A DNA stretch of 64,000 bases from Pseudomonas sp. ACN8 (GCF_002303925.1 NZ_MRCS01000008.1:62001-126000); one strand, 5' to 3'. Positions 1 through 11,911 are shown, numbered from the stretch's first letter. Made by a program: numbers and translations. The notes: generated by a model not told the origin, from the sequence alone.

Positions 1-1
1 C

Positions 2-556
2 CCGGTCTACAGCAAGGCCGATGCGGAAAAACTCGCCGCCGAAAAAGGCTGGGCCATTGCCCCGGACGGCGACAAATACCGCCGCGTGGTCGCCAGCCCG
101 AAACCCAAGCGCATCTTCGAAATCCGTCCGATCAAATGGCTGCTGGAAAAAAGCAGCATCGTGATCTGCGCCGGCGGCGGCGGCATTCCGACCATGTATA
201 CCTCGCCCGGCAAACTCGAGGGCGTCGAAGCGGTCATCGACAAGGACCTGTGCTCGGCGCTGCTGGCCGAACAGCTTGAAGCCGATCTGCTGGTGATCGC
301 CACCGACGTCAACGCCGCGTTCATCGACTTTGGCAAACCCACGCAGAAAGCCATCGCCCAGGCCCACCCCGACGAAATTGAGAAACTCGGCTTCGCCGCC
401 GGCTCCATGGGACCGAAGGTGCAGGCAGCCTGCGAATTCGCACGCCATACTGGAAAAGTCGCAGTGATCGGCTCGCTCGCGGACATCGAAGCGATCGTCC
501 AGGGCAAGGCCGGTACGCGCATCAGCACGGCGACACCGGGCATCAGCTATCAGTAA
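2..556 (+). CDS. arcC: Carbamate kinase, 3' part only
   Basis: This is the C-terminal 184 residues of carbamate kinase, the last enzyme of the arginine deiminase pathway, which makes ATP from carbamoyl phosphate and ADP in the cytoplasm. The reading frame is already open at base 2, so the start lies outside the window. The visible part has the glycine-rich stretch ICAGGGGIP, then [18 protein letters not shown] and the TDVNAAF segment, all typical of the amino-acid kinase fold of ArcC. The end ([10 protein letters not shown]) is at the usual place. In Pseudomonas arcC closes the arcDABC operon, and the DUF5064 gene that follows 63 bases later may be cotranscribed. Identity is secure; only the truncation by the window edge limits the call. 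Confidence 0.95.
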   Translation, partial: PVYSKADAEKLAAEKGWAIAPDGDKYRRVVASPKPKRIFEIRPIKWLLEKSSIVICAGGGGIPTMYTSPGKLEGVEAVIDKDLCSALLAEQLEADLLVIATDVNAAFIDFGKPTQKAIAQAHPDEIEKLGFAAGSMGPKVQAACEFARHTGKVAVIGSLADIEAIVQGKAGTRISTATPGISYQ

Positions 557-619
557 ACGAAACATCGGGGCAGGCCTGAGGCCTGTCCTGATTCGAGATC
601 TTTTGAAGGAGAGTCAACA

Positions 620-982
620 ATGGCAACGTTCGAGCCGGGTCACCTGCACATCGAGCGACACGCGCTGAACAAGGATGATGTCAGCTACAACATCCACATC
701 GACTATGAAGTCAGCCAGGACCCCAAGGAAGGCAAAGGGATGCTGTTCAAGATGCACGGCAGTATTCAGAACAAGGACATGAGCGAGTCGTTCTTCCTGC
801 CCAAGGACATGGCCTACAACTTCGCCAGCAACGTCACCAAGATTGCCGAAAAGCATGGCATCCCGAAAACCCATAGCAACATCGGTTCGATCCACAAGCA
901 CTACGACGCGATGTTCGAGGACGTGCGGGTGCAGTTGAACATGAAATCGGGCGACCCGGTCAAACCCGAGCACCTGGAATAA
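620..982 (+). CDS. DUF5064 family protein
   Basis: A small soluble protein of 120 residues without signal peptide or membrane segment. It resembles the Pseudomonas-restricted DUF5064 family that often follows the arc genes; no biochemical role is known to me. It is rich in charged residues and histidines and looks like a compact alpha/beta domain. The start is supported by a good ribosome binding site (AAGGAGAG, eight bases before the ATG). The gene lies 63 bases after arcC on the same strand with no clear terminator between them, so cotranscription with the arginine deiminase genes is plausible but inferred. A REPIN follows directly after the stop. Confidence 0.7.
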   Translation: MATFEPGHLHIERHALNKDDVSYNIHIDYEVSQDPKEGKGMLFKMHGSIQNKDMSESFFLPKDMAYNFASNVTKIAEKHGIPKTHSNIGSIHKHYDAMFEDVRVQLNMKSGDPVKPEHLE

Positions 983-992
983 CCTGCCGAGC

Positions 993-1085
993 CTGTAGGA
1001 GCGAGCCTGCTCGCGAAGACGTAGTGTCAGACAATATTTTTAGTGACTGACACACTGCCATCGCGGGCAGGCTCGCTCCCACAGG
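993..1085. repeat. REPIN (inverted pair of REP elements)
   Basis: Two REP sequences in inverted orientation: CTGTAGGAGCGAGCCTGCTC on the left and its near complement ending GGCTCGCTCCCACAG on the right, separated by about 45 bases that contain the smaller inverted pair GTGTCAGAC / GACACAC. This is the common fluorescent-group Pseudomonas REPIN, a non-autonomous element moved by a RAYT transposase encoded elsewhere. It lies between DUF5064 and the gcsR-like gene. Confidence 0.9.
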
Positions 1086-1181
1086 GGGCATCACCCCATT
1101 GAAGGTCGCGCAAAATTTCACCATTAGCCCGCCCCAAGGCATACTTGCCACCCTCCGCACTGCAGACCCCAAGACCGCCCC

Positions 1182-2690
<1,509 letters not shown>

Positions 2691-2700
2691 CACAACACAA

Positions 2701-2794
2701 CCTGTGGGAGCCAGCCTGCTGGCGATGGGGTCATATCAGTTAACATCTTTATTGCCTGCCACACCGCAATCGCCAGCAGGCTGGCTCCCACAGG
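2701..2794. repeat. REPIN, GCCAGC variant
   Basis: An inverted REP pair: CCTGTGGGAGCCAGCCTGCT on the left and its complement (AGCAGGCTGGCTCCCACAGG) on the right. The core reads GCCAGCCTGCTGGC instead of the GCGAGCCTGCTCGC found in the other copies here, so it belongs to a different REP subtype. It starts ten bases after the gcsR stop and could act as a 3' mRNA stabiliser or terminator-like structure. Confidence 0.9.
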
Positions 2795-2839
2795 TTTTGT
2801 GTTCGCCCCGCAAATCCCACTCTAAATACGACCTCCATC

Positions 2840-2957
2840 TGTACTGAAAGCGCTACAGCGGAACGATATCGCTACACCCCTCTCCGATCACGGCTGTACA
2901 AGGCTTTGATCCACCTCGGCTTTTATCATTGACATGTGCCGTATCGATTTCGCTACA
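2840..2957 (+). promoter_or_regulatory. Three GcsR-like upstream activator boxes
   Basis: Three 18-bp units share the right half CGCTACA: TGTACTGAAAGCGCTACA at 2840-2857, CGGAACGATATCGCTACA at 2859-2876 and CGTATCGATTTCGCTACA at 2940-2957. The consensus I recall for P. aeruginosa GcsR is TGTAACG-N4-CGTTCCG; its reverse complement CGGAACG-N4-CGTTACA matches the second unit at all but one defined base and the other two more loosely. They lie 65-180 bases upstream of the -24 element, the usual position for enhancer sites. The match is seen in the sequence; the function is inferred. Confidence 0.75.
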
Positions 2958-3021
2958 ACGATTGATCTTCAGACTTTGTCGAAACCACCTAAATCATTGA
3001 TCAATAACAATAAAAACAACG

Positions 3022-3040
3022 TTGGCCGCGTTCTTGCTAT
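3022..3040 (+). promoter_or_regulatory. Sigma-54 (-24/-12) promoter of the gcv operon
   Basis: TTGGCCGCGTTCTTGCTAT contains the invariant GG (3024-3025) and GC (3036-3037) separated by exactly ten bases, as in the TGGCAC-N5-TTGC consensus. Transcription should start near 3049, about 70 bases before gcvH. It fits the sigma-54 activator encoded upstream and the activator boxes at 2840-2957. Confidence 0.8.
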
Positions 3041-3118
3041 GTACTCCCCCATAACCCGGGCATCGCCCAAGCATTCAATCGCGTCCACCAGACGAGTCTG
3101 GCCCCCTTAGGAGTTTCC

Positions 3119-3502
3119 ATGAGCGAGTTGCGTTTTACTGAAGATCACGAATGGCTGCGCACCGAAGCTGACGGCAGCGTCACGGTCGGCATCACCGCTT
3201 TCGCACAGAACGCCCTGGGCGACGTGGTTTTCGTTCAACTGCCTGAGCTGCAGTCCTACGACAAAGGCGCCGAAGCCGCCACCGTGGAATCGGTAAAGGC
3301 TGCCAGTGGCGTGTACATGCCGCTGGACGGCGAAGTGCTGGAAGTGAACCCGGCGCTGGACAGCAGCCCTGAACTGGTCAACGAAGATCCGCTGGGCGAA
3401 GGCTGGTTCTTCCGCTTCCAGCCAAGCGACGCCTCGGCAGTCGCCCAACTGCTGGATCAGGACGCCTACGACCGCCTGATCAAAGCCCAAGCCGAAGCCT
3501 GA
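3119..3502 (+). CDS. gcvH: Glycine cleavage system H protein
   Basis: The 127-residue lipoyl carrier of the glycine cleavage complex; it shuttles the aminomethyl group from the P protein to the T protein. The lipoylated lysine is Lys60 in [16 protein letters not shown]. The ATG has a good ribosome binding site (TAGGAG, 6 bases upstream). It is the first gene of gcvH-gcvP-sdaA-gcvT and corresponds to gcvH2 of P. aeruginosa, the catabolic copy. A second, housekeeping gcv set is expected elsewhere in such genomes but is not in this window. Confidence 0.97.
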   Translation: MSELRFTEDHEWLRTEADGSVTVGITAFAQNALGDVVFVQLPELQSYDKGAEAATVESVKAASGVYMPLDGEVLEVNPALDSSPELVNEDPLGEGWFFRFQPSDASAVAQLLDQDAYDRLIKAQAEA

Positions 3503-3513
3503 GGAGCGCTGAC

Positions 3514-6366
3514 ATGACCCAAGTGAATCTGACCACCGCCAACGAATTCATCGCCCGTCACATCGGCCCGCGCGCCGGTGACGAGCAAGCCATGCTCAAC
3601 AGCCTCGGTTTCGACTCCCTGGAAGCCCTGAGCGCCAGCGTGATTCCCGACAGCATCAAGGGCACCAGCGTCCTCGGCCTGGAAGATGGTTTGAGCGAAG
3701 CCGATGCCCTGGCCCTGATCAAGTCCATCGCGACTAAGAACCAGCTGTTCAAGACTTTCATCGGCCAGGGTTACTACGGCACCCACACGCCGTCGCCGAT
3801 CCTGCGCAACCTGCTGGAAAACCCGGCCTGGTACACCGCCTACACCCCGTACCAGCCAGAAATCTCCCAGGGCCGTCTCGAAGCGCTGCTGAACTTCCAG
3901 ACCCTGATCAGCGACCTCACCGGCCTGCCGATCGCCAACGCCTCGCTGCTCGACGAAGCCACCGCCGCTGCCGAAGCCATGACCTTCTGCAAACGCCTGA
4001 GCAAGAACAAAGGCAGCCACGCCTTCTTCGCCTCCGTGCATTGCCACCCGCAGACCCTCGACGTACTGCGCACCCGTGCCGAGCCTCTGGGCATCGACGT
4101 GGTGGTTGGCGACGAGCGCGAACTGAGCGACGTGACGCCATTCTTCGGCGCCCTGCTGCAATACCCGGCGAGCAACGGTGACGTGTTCGATTACCGCGAA
4201 CTGACCGAACGCTTCCACGCCGCCAACGCCCTCGTTGCCGTGGCTGCCGACCTGCTGGCCCTGACCGTGCTGACCGCACCGGGTGAATTCGGTGCCGACG
4301 TGGCCATCGGCAGTGCACAACGTTTCGGCGTGCCGCTGGGCTTCGGTGGCCCGCACGCGGCGTACTTCTCCACCAAGGACGCGTTCAAGCGTGACATGCC
4401 TGGCCGCCTGGTCGGTGTTTCCGTAGACCGTTTCGGCAACCCGGCCCTGCGCCTGGCCATGCAGACCCGCGAGCAACACATCCGTCGCGAGAAAGCCACC
4501 AGCAACATCTGCACCGCGCAAGTACTGCTGGCCAACATCGCCAGCATGTACGCCGTGTACCACGGTCCGAAAGGCCTGACGCAGATCGCCAATCGTGTGC
4601 ATCACCTGACCGCAATCCTGGCCAAAGGCCTGAGTGCACTGGGCCTGAGCGTCGAGCAAGCGAGCTTCTTCGACACCCTGACCGTGAAGACCGGCGCGCA
4701 AACCGCTGCCCTGCACGACAAGGCACACGCCCAGCGCATCAACCTGCGCGTGGTCGATGGCGAGCGCCTGGGCCTGTCCCTGGACGAAACCACCACTCAG
4801 GCTGACGTTGAAGCCCTGTGGACACTGCTGTCCGACGGCAAGGCCCTGCCGGATTTCACCGCCCTCGCCGCTTCGGTGCAGAGCGCCATCCCGGCCACAC
4901 TGGTACGTCAGTCGCCGATCCTCAGCCACCCGGTGTTCAACCGCTACCACTCGGAAACCGAGCTGATGCGCTACCTGCGCAAACTGGCGGACAAGGACCT
5001 GGCGCTGGACCGCACCATGATCCCGCTGGGTTCGTGCACCATGAAACTCAACGCCGCCAGCGAAATGATCCCGGTGACCTGGGCCGAGTTCGGCGCCCTG
5101 CACCCGTTCGCCCCGGCCGAGCAAAGCGCCGGTTATCAGCAATTGACCGACGAACTGGAAGCAATGCTTTGCGCTGCGACCGGCTACGACTCGGTTTCGC
5201 TGCAACCGAACGCCGGTTCCCAGGGTGAATACGCAGGTCTGCTGGCGATCCGTGCCTATCACCAGAGCCGTGGCGAAGACCGTCGCGACATCTGCCTGAT
5301 CCCGTCGTCGGCCCACGGCACCAACCCGGCCACCGCCAACATGGCCGGCATGCGCGTGGTCGTCACCGCCTGCGATGCCCGTGGCAACGTCGACATCGAA
5401 GACCTGCGCGCCAAAGCCATCGAGCACCGCGAACACCTCGCCGCGCTGATGATTACCTACCCGTCGACCCACGGCGTGTTCGAAGAAGGCATCCGCGAAA
5501 TCTGTGGCATCGTTCATGACAACGGCGGTCAGGTGTACATCGACGGCGCCAACATGAACGCCATGGTCGGCCTTTGCGCCCCGGGCAAGTTCGGCGGCGA
5601 CGTTTCGCACCTGAACCTGCACAAGACCTTCTGCATTCCTCACGGCGGTGGCGGCCCGGGCGTCGGCCCGATCGGTGTGAAATCGCACCTGGCGCCATTC
5701 CTGCCGGGCCACGCCCAGATGGAGCGCAAGGAAGGCGCCGTTTGCGCGGCACCGTTCGGCAGCGCGAGCATTCTGCCGATCACCTGGATGTACATTCGTA
5801 TGATGGGTGGCGCGGGCCTCAAGCGTGCTTCGCAGCTGGCGATCCTCAATGCCAACTACATCTCCCGTCGCCTCGAAGAACACTATCCAGTGCTGTACAC
5901 CGGCAGCAACGGCCTGGTGGCGCACGAGTGCATCCTTGATCTGCGCCCACTGAAAGACAGCAGCGGCATCAGCGTCGATGACGTCGCCAAGCGCCTGATC
6001 GACTTCGGCTTCCATGCGCCGACCATGTCGTTCCCGGTGGCCGGCACGCTGATGATCGAGCCGACCGAAAGCGAGTCCAAGGAAGAACTGGACCGCTTCT
6101 GCGACGCCATGATCCGCATCCGTGAAGAAATCCGCGCAGTGGAAAACGGCACCCTGGACAAGGACGACAACCCGCTGAAAAACGCCCCGCACACCGCCAA
6201 GGAGCTGGTGGGCGAGTGGTCGCACCCGTACAGCCGTGAGCAAGCGGTGTACCCGGTTGCGTCGCTGATCGAAGGCAAGTACTGGCCGCCGGTCGGTCGC
6301 GTCGACAACGTGTTCGGCGACCGCAACCTGGTCTGCGCCTGCCCGTCGATCGAAAGCTACGCTTAA
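3514..6366 (+). CDS. gcvP: Glycine dehydrogenase (decarboxylating), P protein
   Basis: A full-length 950-residue GcvP that decarboxylates glycine with pyridoxal phosphate and passes the methylamine to the lipoyl arm of GcvH. The N- and C-terminal aminotransferase-like halves are both present; the PLP lysine is Lys704 in [18 protein letters not shown], followed by the glycine-rich loop. It starts 11 bases after gcvH with GGAG before the ATG, so it is clearly in the same operon. A strong hairpin and a REPIN separate it from sdaA. It corresponds to gcvP2. Confidence 0.98.
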   Translation: MTQVNLTTANEFIARHIGPRAGDEQAMLNSLGFDSLEALSASVIPDSIKGTSVLGLEDGLSEADALALIKSIATKNQLFKTFIGQGYYGTHTPSPILRNLLENPAWYTAYTPYQPEISQGRLEALLNFQTLISDLTGLPIANASLLDEATAAAEAMTFCKRLSKNKGSHAFFASVHCHPQTLDVLRTRAEPLGIDVVVGDERELSDVTPFFGALLQYPASNGDVFDYRELTERFHAANALVAVAADLLALTVLTAPGEFGADVAIGSAQRFGVPLGFGGPHAAYFSTKDAFKRDMPGRLVGVSVDRFGNPALRLAMQTREQHIRREKATSNICTAQVLLANIASMYAVYHGPKGLTQIANRVHHLTAILAKGLSALGLSVEQASFFDTLTVKTGAQTAALHDKAHAQRINLRVVDGERLGLSLDETTTQADVEALWTLLSDGKALPDFTALAASVQSAIPATLVRQSPILSHPVFNRYHSETELMRYLRKLADKDLALDRTMIPLGSCTMKLNAASEMIPVTWAEFGALHPFAPAEQSAGYQQLTDELEAMLCAATGYDSVSLQPNAGSQGEYAGLLAIRAYHQSRGEDRRDICLIPSSAHGTNPATANMAGMRVVVTACDARGNVDIEDLRAKAIEHREHLAALMITYPSTHGVFEEGIREICGIVHDNGGQVYIDGANMNAMVGLCAPGKFGGDVSHLNLHKTFCIPHGGGGPGVGPIGVKSHLAPFLPGHAQMERKEGAVCAAPFGSASILPITWMYIRMMGGAGLKRASQLAILNANYISRRLEEHYPVLYTGSNGLVAHECILDLRPLKDSSGISVDDVAKRLIDFGFHAPTMSFPVAGTLMIEPTESESKEELDRFCDAMIRIREEIRAVENGTLDKDDNPLKNAPHTAKELVGEWSHPYSREQAVYPVASLIEGKYWPPVGRVDNVFGDRNLVCACPSIESYA

Positions 6367-6374
6367 ACGAATGA

Positions 6375-6396
6375 GGGGGCGGAATCATCCGCCCCC
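6375..6396 (+). terminator. Strong hairpin after gcvP, no U-tract
   Basis: GGGGGCGGA (6375-6383) pairs perfectly with TCCGCCCCC (6388-6396) around a 4-base loop. What follows is AATTTCC, not a run of T, so it is at best a weak intrinsic terminator. It may rather be an attenuator or mRNA-end stabiliser that lowers expression of sdaA-gcvT relative to gcvH-gcvP. Confidence 0.6.
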
Positions 6397-6419
6397 AATT
6401 TCCAGAACACCACAGCCCC

Positions 6420-6513
6420 CTGTGGGAGTGAGCCTGCTCGCGATGACGGACTGACAGCCACCATCGTTGTCGACTGAACGACCGCTATCGCGAGCAGGCT
6501 CACTCCCACAGGG
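6420..6513. repeat. REPIN between gcvP and sdaA
   Basis: An inverted REP pair with outer ends CTGTGGGAGTGAGCCTGCTC and its complement (GAGCAGGCTCACTCCCACAG). The GTGAGC variant appears in both arms, so the two halves have stayed matched. It lies inside the gcv operon, in the place where P. aeruginosa carries glyA2. Confidence 0.9.
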
Positions 6514-6569
6514 AACTGAGCCAAGCCTCAGATCCCGCCATACCCATAACAAGAAACCGGAGAACCACC

Positions 6570-7946
<1,377 letters not shown>

Positions 7947-7982
7947 TGCGCGCTCATCTGCACCCTTCTTCAGGAGCTGAAT

Positions 7983-9107
7983 ATGTCCACCGAACAACTG
8001 TTGAAAACCCCGTTGCACGCACTGCACATCGAACTCGGCGCACGCATGGTGCCCTTCGCCGGCTACGACATGCCCGTGCAATACCCGCTGGGCGTGATGA
8101 AAGAACACCAGCACACCCGCGATCAGGCCGGGTTGTTCGACGTCTCGCACATGGGCCAGATCCGCCTGACCGGCGCCAATGCCGCCAAGGCCCTGGAAAC
8201 CCTGGTGCCGGTGGACATCATCGACCTGCCGGTGGGCATGCAGCGTTACGCCATGTTCACTAACGAGACCGGCGGCATCCTCGACGACCTGATGGTCGCC
8301 AACCTGGGTAACGACGAACTGTTCCTGGTGGTCAACGCCGCCTGCAAGGATCAGGACCTGGCCCACCTTCGCAAGCACATCGGCGACCAGTGCAGCATCG
8401 AGCCGCTGTTCGAAGAGCGTGCCTTGCTCGCCCTGCAAGGCCCGGCGGCAGTCACTGTACTGGCGCGTCTGGCGCCTACAGTTGCAAAGATGACCTTCAT
8501 GCAGTTCGCCCGCGTGAAGCTGCTGGGCGTGGACTGCTTTGCCAGCCGTTCGGGTTACACCGGCGAAGACGGTTTCGAAATTTCCGTACCGGCCGCCAAT
8601 GCCGAAGCCCTGGCTCGCGCCCTGCTGGCCGAACCGGAAGTGGCCGCCATCGGTCTTGGCGCCCGCGACTCCCTGCGCCTGGAAGCCGGCCTGTGCCTGT
8701 ACGGCCACGACATGAACACCGACACCACCCCGATCGAAGCAAGCCTGCTGTGGGCGATCTCCAAGCCACGTCGCGCCGATGGTGCACGGGCTGGTGGCTT
8801 CCCTGGCGCCGAAACCGTATTCGCCCAGCAACAGGCAGGCGTGAACCGCAAACGTGTAGGTCTGCTGCCGCAGGAACGTACACCCGTGCGTGAAGGCGCC
8901 GAGATCGTCAACGAAGCCGGCGACATCATCGGTAGCGTCTGCAGCGGCGGTTTCGGACCGACCCTGGGCGGTCCGCTGGCCATGGGTTATGTCGACAGCG
9001 CCTACATCGCACTGGACACCCCCGTTTGGGCGATCGTTCGTGGGAAAAAGGTGCCTTTGCTTGTAAGCAAAATGCCATTTGTTCCACAACGCTACTATCG
9101 TGGCTGA
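7983..9107 (+). CDS. gcvT: Aminomethyltransferase, glycine cleavage T protein
   Basis: A 374-residue T protein that releases ammonia and passes the methylene group to tetrahydrofolate, completing glycine cleavage. The N-terminal folate-binding domain (VPFAGYDMPVQYPLGV, LFDVSHMGQIRL) and the C-terminal barrel (GFGPTLGGPLAMGYV) are both intact. CAGGAG lies before the ATG. It is the last gene of the GcsR-controlled operon and corresponds to gcvT2; a 403-base non-coding stretch follows. Confidence 0.97.
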   Translation: MSTEQLLKTPLHALHIELGARMVPFAGYDMPVQYPLGVMKEHQHTRDQAGLFDVSHMGQIRLTGANAAKALETLVPVDIIDLPVGMQRYAMFTNETGGILDDLMVANLGNDELFLVVNAACKDQDLAHLRKHIGDQCSIEPLFEERALLALQGPAAVTVLARLAPTVAKMTFMQFARVKLLGVDCFASRSGYTGEDGFEISVPAANAEALARALLAEPEVAAIGLGARDSLRLEAGLCLYGHDMNTDTTPIEASLLWAISKPRRADGARAGGFPGAETVFAQQQAGVNRKRVGLLPQERTPVREGAEIVNEAGDIIGSVCSGGFGPTLGGPLAMGYVDSAYIALDTPVWAIVRGKKVPLLVSKMPFVPQRYYRG

Positions 9108-9128
9108 TTGACTGTTCCTATAAGTAAC

Positions 9129-9168
9129 GCGGTTGCGTTAACGGTGCACTAATGTGTAACGCAACCGC
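9129..9168. promoter_or_regulatory. Triple GTAACGC inverted-repeat element
   Basis: GCGGTTGCGTTA (9129-9140) is perfectly complementary to TAACGCAACCGC (9157-9168). A further GTAACGC at 9124-9130 pairs with the inner GCGTTAA, so three copies of the heptamer occur within 45 bases. There is no T-run, so an operator or processed mRNA structure is as likely as a terminator for gcvT. The role is unknown. Confidence 0.5.
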
Positions 9169-9254
9169 CATATAACAGTGCATCGTTTGGCTATAAGCTT
9201 CGATTATGAACTTTGCTTATAACGATCGAAAACAATTGAACAACACTAGGGAAT

Positions 9255-9325
9255 AAGCCCCCGCTAATGGACTGACTTTGCCATCAACCTGAGGAAATAC
9301 GGGGCCTTCACGGGGCTTGTTTTTT
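9255..9325 (+). ncRNA. Possible leader hairpin/terminator before cspA
   Basis: AAGCCCCCG (9255-9263) can pair with CGGGGCTT (9311-9318), which is followed by GTTTTTT (9319-9325), so the end looks like an intrinsic terminator with a long, partly structured loop. It could end a small RNA starting after gcvT or be an attenuator in the cspA leader. The rest of 9326-9510 has no gene and is probably the cold-shock 5' untranslated region, with AAGGAAATAAGAA just before the cspA ATG. Confidence 0.35.
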
Positions 9326-9510
9326 CTCCCGTAGTTGGCGTAGAGTTTGTTCACTGTGTTTGCATGGGTCGCTTGGAATCGTGACCTGGGCAGTAGCCTA
9401 CAAGTTAGCTACATCCCGTTCGACGTCTTCTTACTCTCCTGCAACCAGCCCCAGTACTCTTTCATGAGAAGGAGACTGTCATTAATTTTTTGCGTCAAAG
9501 GAAATAAGAA

Positions 9511-9723
9511 ATGTCCCAACGTCAGAGCGGTACCGTCAAGTGGTTTAACGACGAGAAAGGTTTTGGTTTTATCACTCCTGAAAGCGGTCCGGATCTGTTC
9601 GTGCATTTCCGCGCCATCCAGGGCAACGGCTTCAAGAGCCTGAAAGAAGGCCAGAAAGTGACTTTCATCGCCGTGCAGGGCCAGAAAGGCATGCAGGCTG
9701 ACGAAGTACAAGCAGAAGCCTGA
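9511..9723 (+). CDS. cspA: Cold-shock protein, CspA family
   Basis: A 70-residue single cold-shock domain that binds single-stranded RNA and DNA and acts as an RNA chaperone. RNP1 is KGFGFI (16-21) and RNP2 is LFVHF (29-33), with the usual KWFN before RNP1. AAGGA lies seven bases before the ATG. A long AT-richer leader (about 9180-9510) precedes it, as is common in cold-regulated csp genes, and a strong terminator follows. Pseudomonads carry several paralogues, so the exact csp name is not certain. Confidence 0.93.
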
Positions 9724-9740
9724 TCTTCTGTAACGAAAAA

Positions 9741-9770
9741 GCCCCTGATGCTGACATCAGGGGCTTTTTT
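9741..9770 (+). terminator. Intrinsic terminator of cspA
   Basis: GCCCCTGATG (9741-9750) pairs with CATCAGGGGC (9755-9764), followed by six T residues; an A-run before the stem makes it potentially bidirectional. Confidence 0.93.
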
Positions 9771-9818
9771 GTGCGCGTAAATCCGTAAAATGGCTTCTTT
9801 TTTCGCCGAGAGCCTGCC

Positions 9819-10307
9819 ATGTCGAAACACCTGCTTACCCCCCAGGGCAACTTTCCTGCCGCTGGCCTGGGTCGTCGTCTGGCAGCCATGTTCTATGATT
9901 TCCTGCTGTGCACCGCTCTGCTGATCGTCACCAGCGGCGTCTACAAGATGATCCAGATGGCGATCATCGGCGAAGAAAGGATGCGCACCCTGACCGAAGC
10001 GGGCGCGCTGGACGGCGACCCCCTGCTTTCCACCGTCTTGCTGTTCGTATTGTTCGGCTTCTTCGCCAAATTCTGGACCTGGTCCGGTCAGACGCTGGGC
10101 ATGCAGGTCTGGTGCATCCGTGTGCAGAATGCCGATGGCTCGTCCATCAGCCTGTGGCAGGCGCTGCTGCGCTTTGTGGTGTCGATTGCTTCGCTGCTCT
10201 GCGTTGGCCTGGGATTCTTCTGGTCGCTGTTCGACAAACAGAAACGCAGCTGGCATGACATCTACTCCAATACCGAGCTGGTGCGGATTCCGAAGAAGAC
10301 CAAATAA
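9819..10307 (+). CDS. RDD-family membrane protein
   Basis: A 162-residue inner-membrane protein. It starts with the family signature GRRLAAMFYDFLL (residues 14-26), which includes the Arg and Asp of the RDD motif, and has three hydrophobic stretches (about 22-41, 67-85 and 115-140). The motif WSGQTLGMQVWCIRVQNADG follows the second segment as in other RDD proteins. Function is unknown, although transport or ion-related roles have been proposed for the family. It stands alone between the cspA terminator and a REPIN. The lysine-rich end (RIPKKTK) should be cytoplasmic. Confidence 0.85.
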   Translation: MSKHLLTPQGNFPAAGLGRRLAAMFYDFLLCTALLIVTSGVYKMIQMAIIGEERMRTLTEAGALDGDPLLSTVLLFVLFGFFAKFWTWSGQTLGMQVWCIRVQNADGSSISLWQALLRFVVSIASLLCVGLGFFWSLFDKQKRSWHDIYSNTELVRIPKKTK

Positions 10308-10329
10308 TTCTCCGACGCAAAAACCATTG

Positions 10330-10418
10330 CAGGAGCGAGCCTGCTCGCGATGGCGGTCTGTCAGTCAACATTGATATGACTGACAGACCGCCATCGCGAG
10401 CAGGGCTCACTCCTACAG
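10330..10418. repeat. REPIN with a one-base insertion in the right arm
   Basis: The left arm is AGGAGCGAGCCTGCTCGCGA and the right arm is TCGCGAGCAGGGCTCACTCC, with one extra G and a G-to-A change compared with the left arm. The central inverted pair TCTGTCAGTCA / TGACTGACAGA is intact. It lies between the RDD gene and nadA. Confidence 0.9.
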
Positions 10419-10443
10419 TATTATGCGGCGATCCTGACAGACC

Positions 10444-11502
10444 TCAGGCGTTCCCGGCCAACTTCATCCGCGCAGCCTGGGTGAAATCAAGCATGCGCTT
10501 GAGCGGGCGAATCGCCTGCGGGATCAGTGCCGGGTCGACAAAGATCTCGTTCGACCCTTCCTTCAACGCCTTGAGCGTGCGCTCAAGGGTGTTCATGGCC
10601 ATCCACGGGCAATGCGCACAACTGCGGCATGCCGCGCCGTTACCCGCCGTCGGGGCTTCGATAAAGACCTTGTCCGGGCACAGCTGCTGCATCTTGTAGA
10701 AGATGCCACGGTCGGTCGCGACGATCAGCGTCTTGTTCGGCAGGCTCTGGGCCGCCGCGATCAACTGACTGGTCGAACCCACGGCGTCCGCCAATTCAAT
10801 CACCGAGGTCGGCGACTCCGGGTGCACCAGAATCGCCGCATCCGGGTACAGCGCCTTCATGTCTTCAAGCTGCTTGGACTTGAACTCTTCGTGAACGATG
10901 CAGGCACCGTCCCACAGCAGCATGTCGGCACCGGTCTGGCGCTGGATGTAGGTCCCCAGGTGCTTGTCCGGGCCCCAGATAATGGTCTCGCCATTGTCCA
11001 TCAGGCTTTCGACGATCTCCAGCGCACAGCTTGAAGTCACCACCCAATCCGCTCGGGCCTTTACCGCAGCCGACGTGTTGGCGTACACCACCACCGTGCG
11101 CTCCGGGTGTTGATCGCAGAACGCGGAAAACTCGTCCACCGGGCAACCCAGGTCGAGCGAACAGGTCGCTTCGAGCGTCGGCATCAGCACGCGTTTTTCC
11201 GGATTGAGGATCTTGGCGGTCTCACCCATGAACTTCACGCCAGCGACGACCACGGTCTTGGCCGGATGGGCGTTGCCGAAACGAGCCATTTCCAGCGAGT
11301 CGGAAACACAGCCCCCCGTCTCTTCGGCCAGCGCCTGAATGACAGGGTCACAATAGAAGTGGGCCACCAGCACCGCGTCCTGAGCCTTGAGCTCGGCAGC
11401 GATGGCAGCACGGTAATAAGCCTCTTCATCGGCGGTCAGCGGCTTGGGCTGTTTGGCGTCGAGGTGGGCTTGAACCAGAAGGCGTTCGGAAATTTGCGTC
11501 AT
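10444..11502 (-). CDS. nadA: Quinolinate synthase A
   Basis: The 352-residue enzyme condenses iminoaspartate with dihydroxyacetone phosphate to quinolinate, in de novo NAD synthesis. The three 4Fe-4S ligands are Cys114 (LEATCSL), Cys201 (DGACIVH) and Cys298 (the last Cys of CRSCAHC), matching E. coli NadA with a one-residue shift. The chosen start gives MTQISERLL; an in-frame extension upstream to 11601 would add 33 residues of non-family sequence and was rejected. The gene is monocistronic on the minus strand, downstream of the tRNA-Lys terminator. Confidence 0.97.
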   Translation of the reverse strand: MTQISERLLVQAHLDAKQPKPLTADEEAYYRAAIAAELKAQDAVLVAHFYCDPVIQALAEETGGCVSDSLEMARFGNAHPAKTVVVAGVKFMGETAKILNPEKRVLMPTLEATCSLDLGCPVDEFSAFCDQHPERTVVVYANTSAAVKARADWVVTSSCALEIVESLMDNGETIIWGPDKHLGTYIQRQTGADMLLWDGACIVHEEFKSKQLEDMKALYPDAAILVHPESPTSVIELADAVGSTSQLIAAAQSLPNKTLIVATDRGIFYKMQQLCPDKVFIEAPTAGNGAACRSCAHCPWMAMNTLERTLKALKEGSNEIFVDPALIPQAIRPLKRMLDFTQAARMKLAGNA

Positions 11503-11711
11503 GTTCGCAAGACCTGCAAGCGCATTCGCGCGAAAGTCGAGTATACACCCGGCTCCGGACCCATCGGGGTACCGCCGGGAAAGTGAGTATTGATCAGGCA
11601 CGGACAGCGTTGAAGCTGCGCAAGGCTACAGAATATCCGACGGATGCAAAAGGTGATTCTGACCTGCGTCATGCGCAGCAGCGCGCTGCGAAGCGGGCTT
11701 GAATCGCGGGC

Positions 11712-11757
11712 AAAAAAAAACCCGGAAATCCTCACTTGCGTGGGCCTTCCGGATTTT
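11712..11757 (-). terminator. Terminator of the tRNA-Lys transcript
   Basis: On the minus strand AAATCCGGAAGG pairs with CCTC-N-ATTTCCGGGTTT, giving a CCGGAA/TTCCGG stem followed by nine T residues (the A-run at 11712-11720 on the plus strand). Confidence 0.8.
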
Positions 11758-11772
11758 CTAAACCGCCAAAAA

Positions 11773-11848
11773 TGGTGGGTCGTGTGGGATTCGAACCTAC
11801 GACCAATTGGTTAAAAGCCAACTGCTCTACCAACTGAGCTAACGACCC
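11773..11848 (-). tRNA. tRNA-Lys (anticodon TTT)
   Basis: A 76-base cloverleaf including the encoded CCA end. The acceptor stem GGGTCGT/ACGACCC, D-arm AGCTCAGTTGGTAGAGC and T-arm GTAGGTTCGAATCCTAC are all present. The anticodon TTT lies at 11813-11815. In P. aeruginosa a tRNA-Lys gene beside queC/queE is an integration site of genomic islands; here the 3' side leads straight to a terminator and nadA, so the site is empty. Confidence 0.97.
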
Positions 11849-11911
11849 GCTGTGTGGTGGCGCGTATAATACTGATTTTTAAGGACTATTCAACACCTAT
11901 TTTGAAATAAA

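Noticed and set aside
3466..6243. A 925-codon open frame antisense to gcvP
   Set aside because: It mirrors gcvP codons, has His/Gly/Val-rich composition typical of antisense frames in GC-rich genes, has no ribosome binding site and no known domain.
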